A stretch of 64,000 nt of DNA, from NCBI GenBank assembly GCA_046154185.1, contig JBJXGE010000012.1:117783-181782 (forward strand). Direction: 5' to 3'. Below, piece by piece: positions 53,911-62,463 of the stretch. Numbering within the stretch: the stretch's first letter is position 1; each line of letters starts with the position of its first letter. The position numbers and the translations under genes were made by a program. The DNA is from JBJXGE01 sp046154185. GTDB lineage: Bacteria; Planctomycetota; UBA8108; UBA1146; JAJFFE01. Under the pieces are notes generated by a model. The model saw only the letters and a list, made by a program, of their open reading frames with translations. It was not told where the DNA came from and did not search any database.

Positions 53911-56900
53911 CTACCTCCACGGCGCCAGTTGATTCTCCACCCAGCCGTTCCACCACTCGGGGCGCACTCGGCCGCGGACGTAGATTTGACCGATGAACAC
54001 CGACTTCCCGTAGGTCCGTATCTCGACCGTGCCTTCGTGCTTCTCGGTGTACGCCGACGCGGGACCGCTGCCGATCACCACGCCGCCCGCTTTCCGAAAG
54101 CTCCCCGCCGACTTGCGCACGAGTTGCGTGGTCGTGCCGTCGTCCGATAACTTGATGACGAGTTTTTGCGTGCGCGTGACTTTCGGGTTTTTCGTGGTGT
54201 CGGCATTTTCGAGCACGAGCAGACCATCGCCGATCCCCTCATCCAGTTTGAGCAGATCGCCGAGCACGGTCGCCGGCAGCAAAATCGAGTTTGCGCCGCG
54301 CATCAACCGACTCTTCTCGGGCGGTTTGCAACCGATCCCGCCGATCACACCGGAGCGACTCTTCCGCGGTTGACGCGCCCAAATCACGAAATTGAGATTC
54401 GGCGCGTCGGCCTCCACCACCTGCACCAACGCTTCCACTTCCAGTTGTCCCGTGAAAATGTCCGTGCGCCCATCGGGCGCCAACGCCGCGACGCCCTTCA
54501 CGTGGAGGCTACCCGACTTTTCCTCGATGAGATTCGCCGCCGACTCCGGCGGCATTTGATTCCAGTCCTGAATCGCGAGCGGGTTGCGAAATTCGTAGCT
54601 GAGACCGAGCATGCCGTCGGTCCAGTCTTTCCATTCCGCGGCAGACTCGCTCGCAAAGGCGGCCGGCGGCCCCTGCTCCTCGAAAAACTGTCGATGCCAT
54701 TTGAGCAACTCGACGCGCAAAGGATCGACATCCACGCGCGCAAAAGACTCGTGGATTCGAATCGCGGTGGCGCGTGCAGCCTCCCACTGTTTCGCGTCGA
54801 AGGCTTGACGTCCTTCGTTGACGAGCGCCTGAATTGCGCGGTCCTTCGCGTCTTTCGCGAGCTTCTGAATCTCGGGCAGCCACCCGGGAGTCAGAGCTTC
54901 CTGCGGAGCCAGACGCAGAGCACGCTCGAGATCGCCGAGTAGTCCGATCATCAGCAGTGCATCGACTCCCGCAGCAATTCCTTCGCCGCCCGCTTCGGCA
55001 AGCGCCTGGACGTCTGCGAGTTCCAAGTCGCTGAACGCGATCTCGCGGTTGTCTTTGACGCCGTCCAAATCCAGCATGAATGACTTTTCGCCCTCGACGG
55101 ATTCGACTTTGCCGCGCAAAGTTTGCGGTTCCCCCTCGGACACCTTCAGTTTGTAGCTGTAGACTTTGTTTCGCCGCTCGTCGCTATTGAGCGACTTCGC
55201 AACGCGCTTCGCGATCGCCCGCGCGCCCTTCAGCCATCCTTGCCACGCCAGACCGCGCTGATGCAGGCTGGGGTATTCGGGCCCCGGCGTCGCGGCGCGC
55301 AGTGTGTCTTCCGCGGCTTGCCAGTCGCCCTTCGGCACGGTGAGCAACGCTTGCTCGATCGTCGACGTCAGCGTGTTTCGTAGGCGTTCGTACTCGCTGC
55401 GTTCTTTGCGAATCGCCTGGCTCAGTTCGTCGATGACGATCTTGTCGGCCGCGAGCAAGCTTTCTTCGTGTATCTCGATTTCTTGCAGTGCCCCGTTGAA
55501 ATTAAATTCGCGCCGCAACTCCGCCACGCGCTTTTCGAGCGCAGCGCGAGCGGCGCGCCCCCCTTCGACGACAGTTTTTTCGTAACGCGTAAACTCAGCG
55601 AGCGGCGAAACTCCGGCCGGCGGTGACAACCGCCCCAACGCGCGCTCCGCCTCGGCGAGTCGTGTTCCGGCTTGCGCCGCTACTTCGAGCCACGCGGGAC
55701 TCGACAAGGAATCGAGTTCGACGCCGCGGCTGCCGCCGATCCCGCGTAGTAACGACCACGACTCCCAGTCAACGCGCCGCAACTCGCCGAGTCGCGATAA
55801 CAGTTTTTCCTCGCCCGGATCGAGCATGCGGCGCGCTTGGCTGAGAGTTTCAGCGGCAGGTCCATACGCGAACGCGGCCAGCGCCGTATCCATCGACCGA
55901 CTGCTCCCGCGCCAGGCGGTCCACATCTTCGCGCGAAGATCCTGATACGTCAGTTCGACGAGCAAGCTTGCGATCGAGCGCGCGGCCGATGGCTCGGGAC
56001 TGGCGAGCAGCGGTTGCAATGCTTCGAGCTGCCCGGCGCTCAGAATTCCGCCGGCCTTGAGTTGCGCGATGACCGCGGCGGGCCCGCTTTCGCCGACCGC
56101 TTCCTCGATCTGTTGCCAGCCCAAGCGTTCGCGCTCAACAGCCGCGGCAGCGACGGCTTCCGTGTCGTTCGTCGCCTTCGGAGGCGGGTTGTCTTGGTTT
56201 TCAACCGGCGGCGACACGACCGGATTGCCGCCGTTGACGGCCACCGGCGACTCGTCGTGCGAATTCGCTGTGAGAAAATTATGCGTCAAATACGCCACGC
56301 CGCCGATCACGAGTAGCGCCACGACCAACGTCGAAACCGCCAGCGCCTTGCGGCCGCGCCGGGCCGCGGCGGGCGCGACGAACCATGCGTCTTGGCCGGC
56401 AAACGCGCGACCACTGTCGTCGGCCGTGCAGGATTGGAGCTGTGCGACCACTTTGAGTAAGGCCGCGGGCGGAACATCCCGCAGATGCTCGCCGAGGCGC
56501 GCGATGCTCATGCCGACGAGATTTGCACACATCCAAGGTTGCGCGGCGCGGCCGCGCATCGACTCTGGTACATGCGGATGGCTCGGCAAAGAGCTTTCGA
56601 GCGGCACCAACCACCCGAGCTCGGACAATACAAAGTTTCCCGCGGGGTCGCGTCGCACAGCCTCCGCAGGAACGGCGACTAGCAACATGCCCTCCTGCAT
56701 GAGTCGACGCGCGAGTGACTCGATGAGCTGGGCGAGCCGCAGCCACTCGTCACTCGTAAGTTTGGCATCCGTCGCGATGGCGCTCGTGCCCGCCTCGTCC
56801 GTCACGAGATAGCGCACACCGGCGACCAGGCCTTCGTCGATGACTCGTAAGACGCCGTTACCGTCGAGTTTGACCATAGCGGCGATTTCGCGACCGAACG

Positions 56901-57069
56901 CGACTTGGTGCGCCTCGGCTTCCGCCGGCACGAGCTTCAACAGCACGCGACGCTCCATGCGGGTCTGCAGCGCGCGCACCCACACGCCGTAGGACGGCGG
57001 GTTCGCTAATTTTTCGATGGGCTGATAGCCGGGAATCGTTATGCCGCTTGGGCGTGGAGAGTTAGTCAA
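53911..57069 (-). CDS. membrane-anchored Ser/Thr pseudokinase with large extracytoplasmic region
   Basis: 1052 residues from TTG 57069 (AGGGAA upstream). The N-lobe is kinase-like: IPGYQPIEKLANPPSYGVWV and RRVLLKLVPAEAEAH. The strand-3 Lys is kept (VLLK), but the glycine loop is ANPPSYG. The HRDLKPxN catalytic loop is replaced by LLVAVPAEAVRRDPAGNFVL and DFG by ELGW, so it cannot be a normal kinase. A membrane helix (ALAVSTLVVALLVIGGVAYL, ~residue 260) leads to an ~770-residue exterior: helical in the middle and a C-terminal jelly-roll, LamG/DUF1080-like domain (SGSLHVKGVAAL, GSVFIGQ-like end). Probably a scaffold or sensor coupled to the two peptidase-like proteins downstream. Confidence 0.82.
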   Translation of the reverse strand: MTNSPRPSGITIPGYQPIEKLANPPSYGVWVRALQTRMERRVLLKLVPAEAEAHQVAFGREIAAMVKLDGNGVLRVIDEGLVAGVRYLVTDEAGTSAIATDAKLTSDEWLRLAQLIESLARRLMQEGMLLVAVPAEAVRRDPAGNFVLSELGWLVPLESSLPSHPHVPESMRGRAAQPWMCANLVGMSIARLGEHLRDVPPAALLKVVAQLQSCTADDSGRAFAGQDAWFVAPAAARRGRKALAVSTLVVALLVIGGVAYLTHNFLTANSHDESPVAVNGGNPVVSPPVENQDNPPPKATNDTEAVAAAAVERERLGWQQIEEAVGESGPAAVIAQLKAGGILSAGQLEALQPLLASPEPSAARSIASLLVELTYQDLRAKMWTAWRGSSRSMDTALAAFAYGPAAETLSQARRMLDPGEEKLLSRLGELRRVDWESWSLLRGIGGSRGVELDSLSSPAWLEVAAQAGTRLAEAERALGRLSPPAGVSPLAEFTRYEKTVVEGGRAARAALEKRVAELRREFNFNGALQEIEIHEESLLAADKIVIDELSQAIRKERSEYERLRNTLTSTIEQALLTVPKGDWQAAEDTLRAATPGPEYPSLHQRGLAWQGWLKGARAIAKRVAKSLNSDERRNKVYSYKLKVSEGEPQTLRGKVESVEGEKSFMLDLDGVKDNREIAFSDLELADVQALAEAGGEGIAAGVDALLMIGLLGDLERALRLAPQEALTPGWLPEIQKLAKDAKDRAIQALVNEGRQAFDAKQWEAARATAIRIHESFARVDVDPLRVELLKWHRQFFEEQGPPAAFASESAAEWKDWTDGMLGLSYEFRNPLAIQDWNQMPPESAANLIEEKSGSLHVKGVAALAPDGRTDIFTGQLEVEALVQVVEADAPNLNFVIWARQPRKSRSGVIGGIGCKPPEKSRLMRGANSILLPATVLGDLLKLDEGIGDGLLVLENADTTKNPKVTRTQKLVIKLSDDGTTTQLVRKSAGSFRKAGGVVIGSGPASAYTEKHEGTVEIRTYGKSVFIGQIYVRGRVRPEWWNGWVENQLAPWR

Positions 57070-57275
57070 TGACGCTTCCCTCTTGGGCTGACGGACGACG
57101 GGTCGCGGACCGGGTGTGCGACTCGGGCTGGTAAGTGCCGATTCTATGAGCGAGTTTCGCGCGCGCAAGGTAACGCGCCAACGACGGTTGCCGGCGACAT
57201 GCCGCTCCGCCGGCAATGGAGTATGCTCTGATAGCGTTTGCTATCAGCCAATGCAGCTGCCGAGGAGCGGACCCC

Positions 57276-57545
57276 ATGCGTCGATCTCATCTCTCGATTG
57301 CGGTCTTTGGACTCGCGCTCGTCCTTTCGTCCGGCTGTACCGCGATCGGTATCGGCTGGAAGCAGGAGCGGGAGAGTTTGCGCGACTGGTCGATGGCGCC
57401 GGGCAAGGGCCACGACAATGAGTTGAAGTGGCCGCCGGACCTCTGCGGTCACTGGCGCAACGAGTCGCCTTATTGGCAATTCTGTGCGTCCGTCGCGCGA
57501 GGAATCGCGGCCGACACCCACGCGTTTCACGTCGGGCCGGAATGA
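57276..57545 (+). CDS. small predicted lipoprotein
   Basis: 89 residues from ATG 57276 (GAGGAG eight bases upstream). MRRSHLSIAVFGLALVLSSG then Cys is a lipoprotein signal with lipobox SSGC. The mature part is short and contains a conserved-looking WKQERESLRDWSMAPG and three further Cys (none in a recognisable cofactor motif). No family recognised. Its 3' end overlaps the end of uvrB by 19 bases on the opposite strand. A 206-base gap separates it from the divergent pseudokinase gene. Confidence 0.72.
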   Translation: MRRSHLSIAVFGLALVLSSGCTAIGIGWKQERESLRDWSMAPGKGHDNELKWPPDLCGHWRNESPYWQFCASVARGIAADTHAFHVGPE

Positions 57546-59560
57546 TCGCCGCGCGGCGACTCTCGCCGCAATTCCTTGATCCGATCTCTGAGCGCGGCGG
57601 CGCGCTCGAAGTCGAGTTCCTTCGCGGCGGCGAGCATCTCGCTCTCGAGCGCATGCACTGACTCGTTGCGTTCGTAGTCCGACTCGGGTTCGCGCACAAC
57701 TTCACGTTCCACCTGCTTGACGCGCAGATAGTCATCCACGGTTTGCCCGAGCGGTTTTGAAATCGAAAGCGGCGTGATGCCGTGCGCCTCGTTGTAGAGT
57801 TTTTGGATTGTGCGGCGCCGACTGGTCTCGCTCACGGCGCGCTCGATCGAACCGGTCATTTGGTCGGCGTACAGAATCACGCGTGCCCGCTCGTTGCGCG
57901 CGGCGCGTCCAATCGTCTGAATGAGCGATGTCGCCGATCGCAAATAACCTTCCTTGTCGGCGTCCATGACGGCGACGAGCGCTACCTCCGGCAGATCGAG
58001 CCCCTCCCGCAAGAGGTTCACGCCGACGAGCACGTCGTACTTGCCGCTGCGCAGTTCCTGCAGAATCTGCACGCGCTCTAACGTTTTGATGTCGGAGTGC
58101 AGATAGCGCGCCTTGATTTGGGTGTCGAGCAAGTACTCGCTCAGATCCTCCGCCATGCGTTTGGTCAGCGTCGTCACGAGCACGCGATCGCCGCGCGCAA
58201 CGGTCGTCCGAATTTCACCGAGCAGGTGCTGAACTTGGCCGCGCGCGGGGTGAATCTCGACGACCGGATCGAGCAACCCCGTCGGACGGTTGATCGCCTC
58301 GACCATGTCGTGCGCGGAACGCCGCAACTCGTAAGGACCCGGTGTCGCGCTGATAAACAGCAGATTGTGCACGACCTCTTCCCACTCCGTGAATTTCATC
58401 GGTCGATTGTCGAGCGCCGACGGCAAGCGAAAACCGTGATCGACGAGCGTCTGCTTTCGCGATCGATCCCCTTCGTACATCGCGCCGAGCTGCGGAATCG
58501 TGACGTGGGACTCGTCCACCAAGCACAAGAAATCGCGCGGAAAATAGTCGAACAAGTTGTACGGGCGCTCGCCGGGCTGGAGACCGGTGAAGTGCCGCGA
58601 GTAATTTTCGATGCCAGGGCAATAGCCGATTTCGCGCAGCAGCTCGAGATCGTAGCGCGTGCGAGTACCGAGCCGGTGCGCGGCCAGCGAGTTGCCATCG
58701 CGCTCGAGCACCGCGAGTCGCTCGCGCAGCTCCACTTGGATGCTATTCATAGCACGGTCGCGCGACACGTCGTTGATGACAAAGTGCTTAGCCGGGTAAA
58801 GCGTCAAGACGTCGTAGCGCTGCAACCGGGTCCCAGACACCGGCTGAAACTCCTCGATCTGCTCGACCGTATCGCCGAAGAACTCGAGTCGAAAACCGGT
58901 CTCTTGGTACGCCGGGAATATCTCGACCGTGTCGCCGCGGGCGCGAAAACTGCCGCGCGCGGGATCAATGTCGTTCCGCACGTAGTGGAGTTCGACCAGT
59001 CGCGCGAGCAGAGTGTCGCGGTCGAGCTCGCCGTCGCGCTCGATCGTCAACATGCTTTGTTGGTACTCTTCGGGCGAGCCGAGGCCGTAAATACAAGACA
59101 CCGACGCGACGATGATGACATCCTCGCGCGACATCAAACTCGATGTGGCGGACAATCGCAGCCGATCGATGTCATCGTTGATTGCCGCGTCCTTCTCGAT
59201 GTAGATGTCGCGTTGCGGAATATAGGCCTCGGGTTGGTAGTAATCGTAGTAGCTCACAAAGTACTCGACGGCGTTGCGCGGAAAGAACGCCTTGAGTTCA
59301 CAGTAGAGTTGCGCGGCGAGCGTCTTGTTGTGCGAGATCAGCAGCGCCGGACGACCGTGCCGCGCGATCAAGTGCGCCATCATGAACGTCTTGCCCGAGC
59401 CCGTGACTCCCATCAGCGTCTGGACGTTGCGACCACTCGCGAGCCCAGTGCATAGCCGCTCAACGGCGGCTGGCTGGTCACCGGCGAGCTGATAATCTGC
59501 GACGAGTTCGAAGGGCGCGCGGCGCTTTTGCGCGCGGCGATCACGACCTGTGCTCATCAT
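57527..59560 (-). CDS. uvrB: excinuclease ABC subunit B
   Basis: 677 residues, normal length. The Walker A motif MGVTGSGKT, the damage-binding beta-hairpin region VSYYDYYQPEAYIPQRDIYI, LVDESHVTIPQL, helicase motifs VLVTTLTKRMAEDLSEY and LREGLDLPEVALVAVMDADK, QTIGRAARN, and the C-terminal UVR domain (ALESEMLAAAKELDFERAAA) are all present. It acts in nucleotide excision repair with UvrA and UvrC, which are not in the window. Its 3' end overlaps the converging lipoprotein gene. Confidence 0.97.
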   Translation of the reverse strand: MMSTGRDRRAQKRRAPFELVADYQLAGDQPAAVERLCTGLASGRNVQTLMGVTGSGKTFMMAHLIARHGRPALLISHNKTLAAQLYCELKAFFPRNAVEYFVSYYDYYQPEAYIPQRDIYIEKDAAINDDIDRLRLSATSSLMSREDVIIVASVSCIYGLGSPEEYQQSMLTIERDGELDRDTLLARLVELHYVRNDIDPARGSFRARGDTVEIFPAYQETGFRLEFFGDTVEQIEEFQPVSGTRLQRYDVLTLYPAKHFVINDVSRDRAMNSIQVELRERLAVLERDGNSLAAHRLGTRTRYDLELLREIGYCPGIENYSRHFTGLQPGERPYNLFDYFPRDFLCLVDESHVTIPQLGAMYEGDRSRKQTLVDHGFRLPSALDNRPMKFTEWEEVVHNLLFISATPGPYELRRSAHDMVEAINRPTGLLDPVVEIHPARGQVQHLLGEIRTTVARGDRVLVTTLTKRMAEDLSEYLLDTQIKARYLHSDIKTLERVQILQELRSGKYDVLVGVNLLREGLDLPEVALVAVMDADKEGYLRSATSLIQTIGRAARNERARVILYADQMTGSIERAVSETSRRRTIQKLYNEAHGITPLSISKPLGQTVDDYLRVKQVEREVVREPESDYERNESVHALESEMLAAAKELDFERAAALRDRIKELRRESPRGDHSGPT

Positions 59561-59655
59561 TTGCTTTGCGGGCTGGAGAGTCTTGCTGCGGATTTGCTCG
59601 CTACTTATACCGGAACGGCGCCGCCACTGCGACGCACACTGCGACGCACCCGTCG

Positions 59656-60021
59656 CTACTTGGTTTCTAACGTGAGATACGGCGCGGCATCGTCAAACGG
59701 GCGATCCGGAACGCCCGGCAAATCCTTCACTTCTTGGAGCGATCGGAAACCACCCCGCTCGACCCGCGCCGCGACGATCTTGCGAGCCAGCGATTCGCCG
59801 ATCCCTTCAATCAACGCTATGCGTTCCCATCCATCTGAGTTGAGATAAATGCGAAACTCCGCGCGGGGCGCGGCCGGCGGCAAATTCTCGACGCCGGGCG
59901 CCGGCGCGCGCCGCCACCAAACGATTCCAAACAGCAGGCCCCACAAGAGCAGGTATGCACTCCAGCGCGTGAGCGGTGACGAGAGTCGCGGAATCTGCGT
60001 CGCCCCGTCAGCGTTGTTCAT
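59656..60021 (-). CDS. membrane-anchored helix-hairpin-helix protein, ComEA-like
   Basis: 121 residues. One membrane helix (WSAYLLLWGLLFGIVWW, about 20-36) is followed by a Pro/Ala linker and a helix-hairpin-helix domain: FRIYLNSDGWERIALIEGIG then ESLARKIVAAR and GFRSLQEVKDLPGVP. This matches the ComEA/HhH-1 layout (N-x-A-x-x-x-L-x-x-L-x-GIG), though the first Asn/Ala is degenerate (LNSDGW). Non-specific DNA binding outside the membrane, as in competence, is possible. It overlaps the upstream gene by 14 bases. Confidence 0.82.
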   Translation of the reverse strand: MNNADGATQIPRLSSPLTRWSAYLLLWGLLFGIVWWRRAPAPGVENLPPAAPRAEFRIYLNSDGWERIALIEGIGESLARKIVAARVERGGFRSLQEVKDLPGVPDRPFDDAAPYLTLETK

Positions 60022-60652
60022 TTCCCGCGGACCTGCCTGTTCCGTCGTAGTGACGCGTGCGACTACCGGCCGTGATCTGAATCTTGCTCCAACCGCCGCC
60101 CCAAAACACGCTCAGCGCTGCCGCCAACGCTTGCATTTCCGCGGCTGGCAGCGACTTCTTCAAGCGCACCCGAAACTCCTCGCTGCCGATCAGGAGGTCC
60201 GAGTACTTGAGGTCGGCGGCGAAACCGAAGGGCTGCACGATGTTCGCAAAGTCGGTCGCGGGCTCGTACGTGTAACTCGACTCGACCTGCGCCGCTCGGC
60301 AACCGCCACCGCTGCGCAGGCAATTCACGTTTAGAACGCTCGGCAGCGGTCGAACGCCCGCGCCCGCACGAAAGCCGACTAGGAACTTCTTGTTGTTGGT
60401 CTTCGGATCAAGTGACCAATCCGCGCTTAGGACGTCGGGTTCGCCCACATCGTGCAGGGCGAGTTTGAATACTTCGCCTTCGCGAGTGATTTCGACGCTG
60501 CTCGCACGATACTCTTTTTCGAGCTGCTCGCCATAAAGCAGCGCGGCCTTCACGCCCGGCGCTTGCTCGATCGCCATCTTCGCCAGGATCCCCATCGATC
60601 CGACAGCGAGACAGCCGAGCACTAAAATGATGAGCGGTCCTTTGGCTCCCAA
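60008..60652 (-). CDS. membrane-anchored protein of unknown function
   Basis: 214 residues. An N-terminal hydrophobic segment, PLIILVLGCLAVGSMGILAK, probably stays as a membrane anchor. The remainder is a soluble domain with YRASSVEITREGEVFKLALH, a Cys pair in NCLRSGGGCRAAQ and SVFWGGGWSKIQITAG near the end. No family recognised. It overlaps the HhH protein by 14 bases, so the two are probably made together. It follows the DUF192 lipoprotein gene (59 bases away, same strand). Confidence 0.7.
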   Translation of the reverse strand: MGAKGPLIILVLGCLAVGSMGILAKMAIEQAPGVKAALLYGEQLEKEYRASSVEITREGEVFKLALHDVGEPDVLSADWSLDPKTNNKKFLVGFRAGAGVRPLPSVLNVNCLRSGGGCRAAQVESSYTYEPATDFANIVQPFGFAADLKYSDLLIGSEEFRVRLKKSLPAAEMQALAAALSVFWGGGWSKIQITAGSRTRHYDGTGRSAGNEQR

Positions 60653-60711
60653 GCTGAATCCGTTTCTCGCGGCGACTTTACCGCGTCAGTCTTGCAGCGC
60701 GTTCGTTCATT

Positions 60712-61260
60712 TCACCGTTTCACGTACACACCTTTGGTGGCTGCCTTGAGATCGAGTCGGTCGCCCGCTTTGACACCGTGTTTCTCAAACCAACCGCCGT
60801 TCAATTCCAACACGTACGCCACCCGCTCCGTCGACGGGTAGCGTTGATACTCGGTATCGAGCTTCGGCCCCACTTCCGGCTGCATCGTGTAAACGTTCGT
60901 AATCCGAAACGCCCCGTCGGGGTCGTTGGCGATATAGGCTATATCGATCGGCATGAAGCAATTCTTCATCCAGAAACTCTGCTCATCCGGCTCCGGGAAG
61001 ATAAACAGCATGCCGTGATTCTCCGGCATATCGCCCGGCTTGCGGTTCATCAGGCCCAAGGCGCGCAATTCCGACGTCGCCGCGAGCTCCACGACGACTT
61101 TTTGACCTGCGAGCGTGATCGTCCGTTGTCCGGTCGCGGAGATAGTGCGCGCCCGGCACCCGGCGAGGTGACCGCCGGCGACCAGCAACACACTCAACAG
61201 CAGCAACCCACTCGAACCTGCGGCGTGGCGTCGCGCCGATACTGCAAAACTTCTAGCCAC
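60712..61260 (-). CDS. DUF192-family lipoprotein
   Basis: 182 residues from GTG 61260, set by a perfect AGGAGG five to six bases upstream. The lipoprotein signal is SSGLLLLSVLLVAGGHLAGC. The mature part follows the DUF192 pattern: ELAATSELRALGLMNRK, ENHGMLFIFPEP, FWMKNCFMPIDIAYI, YVLELNGGWFEKHGV and GDRLDL. The role of DUF192 is not established. It is 62 bases downstream of nadC on the same strand. A longer in-frame extension into nadC is taken as a shadow. Confidence 0.9.
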   Translation of the reverse strand: MARSFAVSARRHAAGSSGLLLLSVLLVAGGHLAGCRARTISATGQRTITLAGQKVVVELAATSELRALGLMNRKPGDMPENHGMLFIFPEPDEQSFWMKNCFMPIDIAYIANDPDGAFRITNVYTMQPEVGPKLDTEYQRYPSTERVAYVLELNGGWFEKHGVKAGDRLDLKAATKGVYVKR

Positions 61261-61322
61261 TGGATCCTCCTGGTCGTATCGCGCGGACGACGGGCACCGT
61301 CCGCTTTTGAGTTTCGTTTGCG

Positions 61323-62294
61323 TCACTCCCACTCGACGCGCAGCGACAGATCGAGCGCGGCGACGGAATGCGTCAGTGCTCCCAGAGAAACGCGCCGCAC
61401 TCCGGAGCGCGAGTACGCGGCGAGATTCGCACCGGTAATGCCGCCGGACGCTTCGAGGCGATCGCGCCAGCCGGGCTGCGCGGCGAGCCCAAGAGCGGAG
61501 TCCGACTCGGCCCGCGCGACCCACGCCGCAATCGTCGCGGGCGATTGATTGTCGATCAAGACGCGATCGACGCCCGCGCTGACACAGGCGCGGAAGGATG
61601 CCTCGTCTTCGACCTCGATTTCGATCAACCGGCCGGGCGCATGGCGACGGAGGCGCCGCAACAAACCGGCGATCTCGTCCGTTGGCGTGCTCGACTCGCC
61701 CGGATACGCGACTCGAAACAACTCGCGGTGATTGTCTTTTACCATCGCAAACTCGGCGAGGTGCATCCGATGGTTCCGTCCGCCGCCAGCGCGCACCGCG
61801 TATTTTTGAAACTCTCGCCAGCCCGGCAGCGTCTTGCGCGTGTCGAGAACCGTCACGGCGTCGCCGGCGAGTGCGACCCAGCGGGCGGTCTGTGATGCGA
61901 TTCCCGACAGATGACTCAACCAGTTGAGGGCCGTGCGTTCGCCGCCGAGTAGCGCGGTCACCGACCCGGCGACGACGAGCACGCGTTCGCCCGGCGCAAC
62001 GAGGGCGCCTTCGGGCTTTCGCTCACGAACTTCCATCGCCGCATCGAGCAGTTCGAACACGCGCACCGCCCCCGGAATTCCGCACAGCACGCCGGCCGCC
62101 TGCGCGGTCACAATGGCAACTGCGCGCGGCCGGGTCGTTGTCGCCGGCTCGGCGCCGAACAATGCATGCGACGTGATGTCCTCCGCGACCCGATCTTCGC
62201 GGAGCGCCGCAACGATGACGGCATCGAGTTGTGCGCGAATTTCCGGCAGTCGCCAGAATGCGTCGTTCGCGACCAGTTGTTGGGCTTCGGTCAT
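61323..62294 (-). CDS. nadC: quinolinate phosphoribosyltransferase (nicotinate-nucleotide pyrophosphorylase, carboxylating)
   Basis: 323 residues from ATG 62294. DITSHALFGAE, LNWLSHLSGIASQTA, LDTRKTLPGWREFQKYAVRA then GGGRNHR, and IEIEVEDE / VLIDNQSP / ASGGI are the ordered type II PRTase motifs that bind quinolinate and PRPP. It makes nicotinate mononucleotide in de novo NAD synthesis. No nadA or nadB is nearby. The gene is divergent from the UDP-sugar pyrophosphorylase. Slightly longer than average by about 30 residues, spread over loops. Confidence 0.96.
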   Translation of the reverse strand: MTEAQQLVANDAFWRLPEIRAQLDAVIVAALREDRVAEDITSHALFGAEPATTTRPRAVAIVTAQAAGVLCGIPGAVRVFELLDAAMEVRERKPEGALVAPGERVLVVAGSVTALLGGERTALNWLSHLSGIASQTARWVALAGDAVTVLDTRKTLPGWREFQKYAVRAGGGRNHRMHLAEFAMVKDNHRELFRVAYPGESSTPTDEIAGLLRRLRRHAPGRLIEIEVEDEASFRACVSAGVDRVLIDNQSPATIAAWVARAESDSALGLAAQPGWRDRLEASGGITGANLAAYSRSGVRRVSLGALTHSVAALDLSLRVEWE

Positions 62295-62463
62295 GCTCCG
62301 CTCTCGAGTTCTTCGGCGTCCGACATCGGTTGACCAGCGTCCGTAACGCGACGATTGTCGAGAAGGTGGTTTCAACTTGCAAGCCGCGGCGGCGTTCTCG
62401 CATCATGGTCCCCCGTGCCTTCGCCGCTCGTCGGCGACTTTCAGGCCTCGCAAGGAGAGACTT

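Noticed and set aside
61261..61524. N-terminal extension of the DUF192 protein into nadC
   Set aside because: Perfect AGGAGG before GTG 61260 and a lipoprotein signal starting there fix the start.
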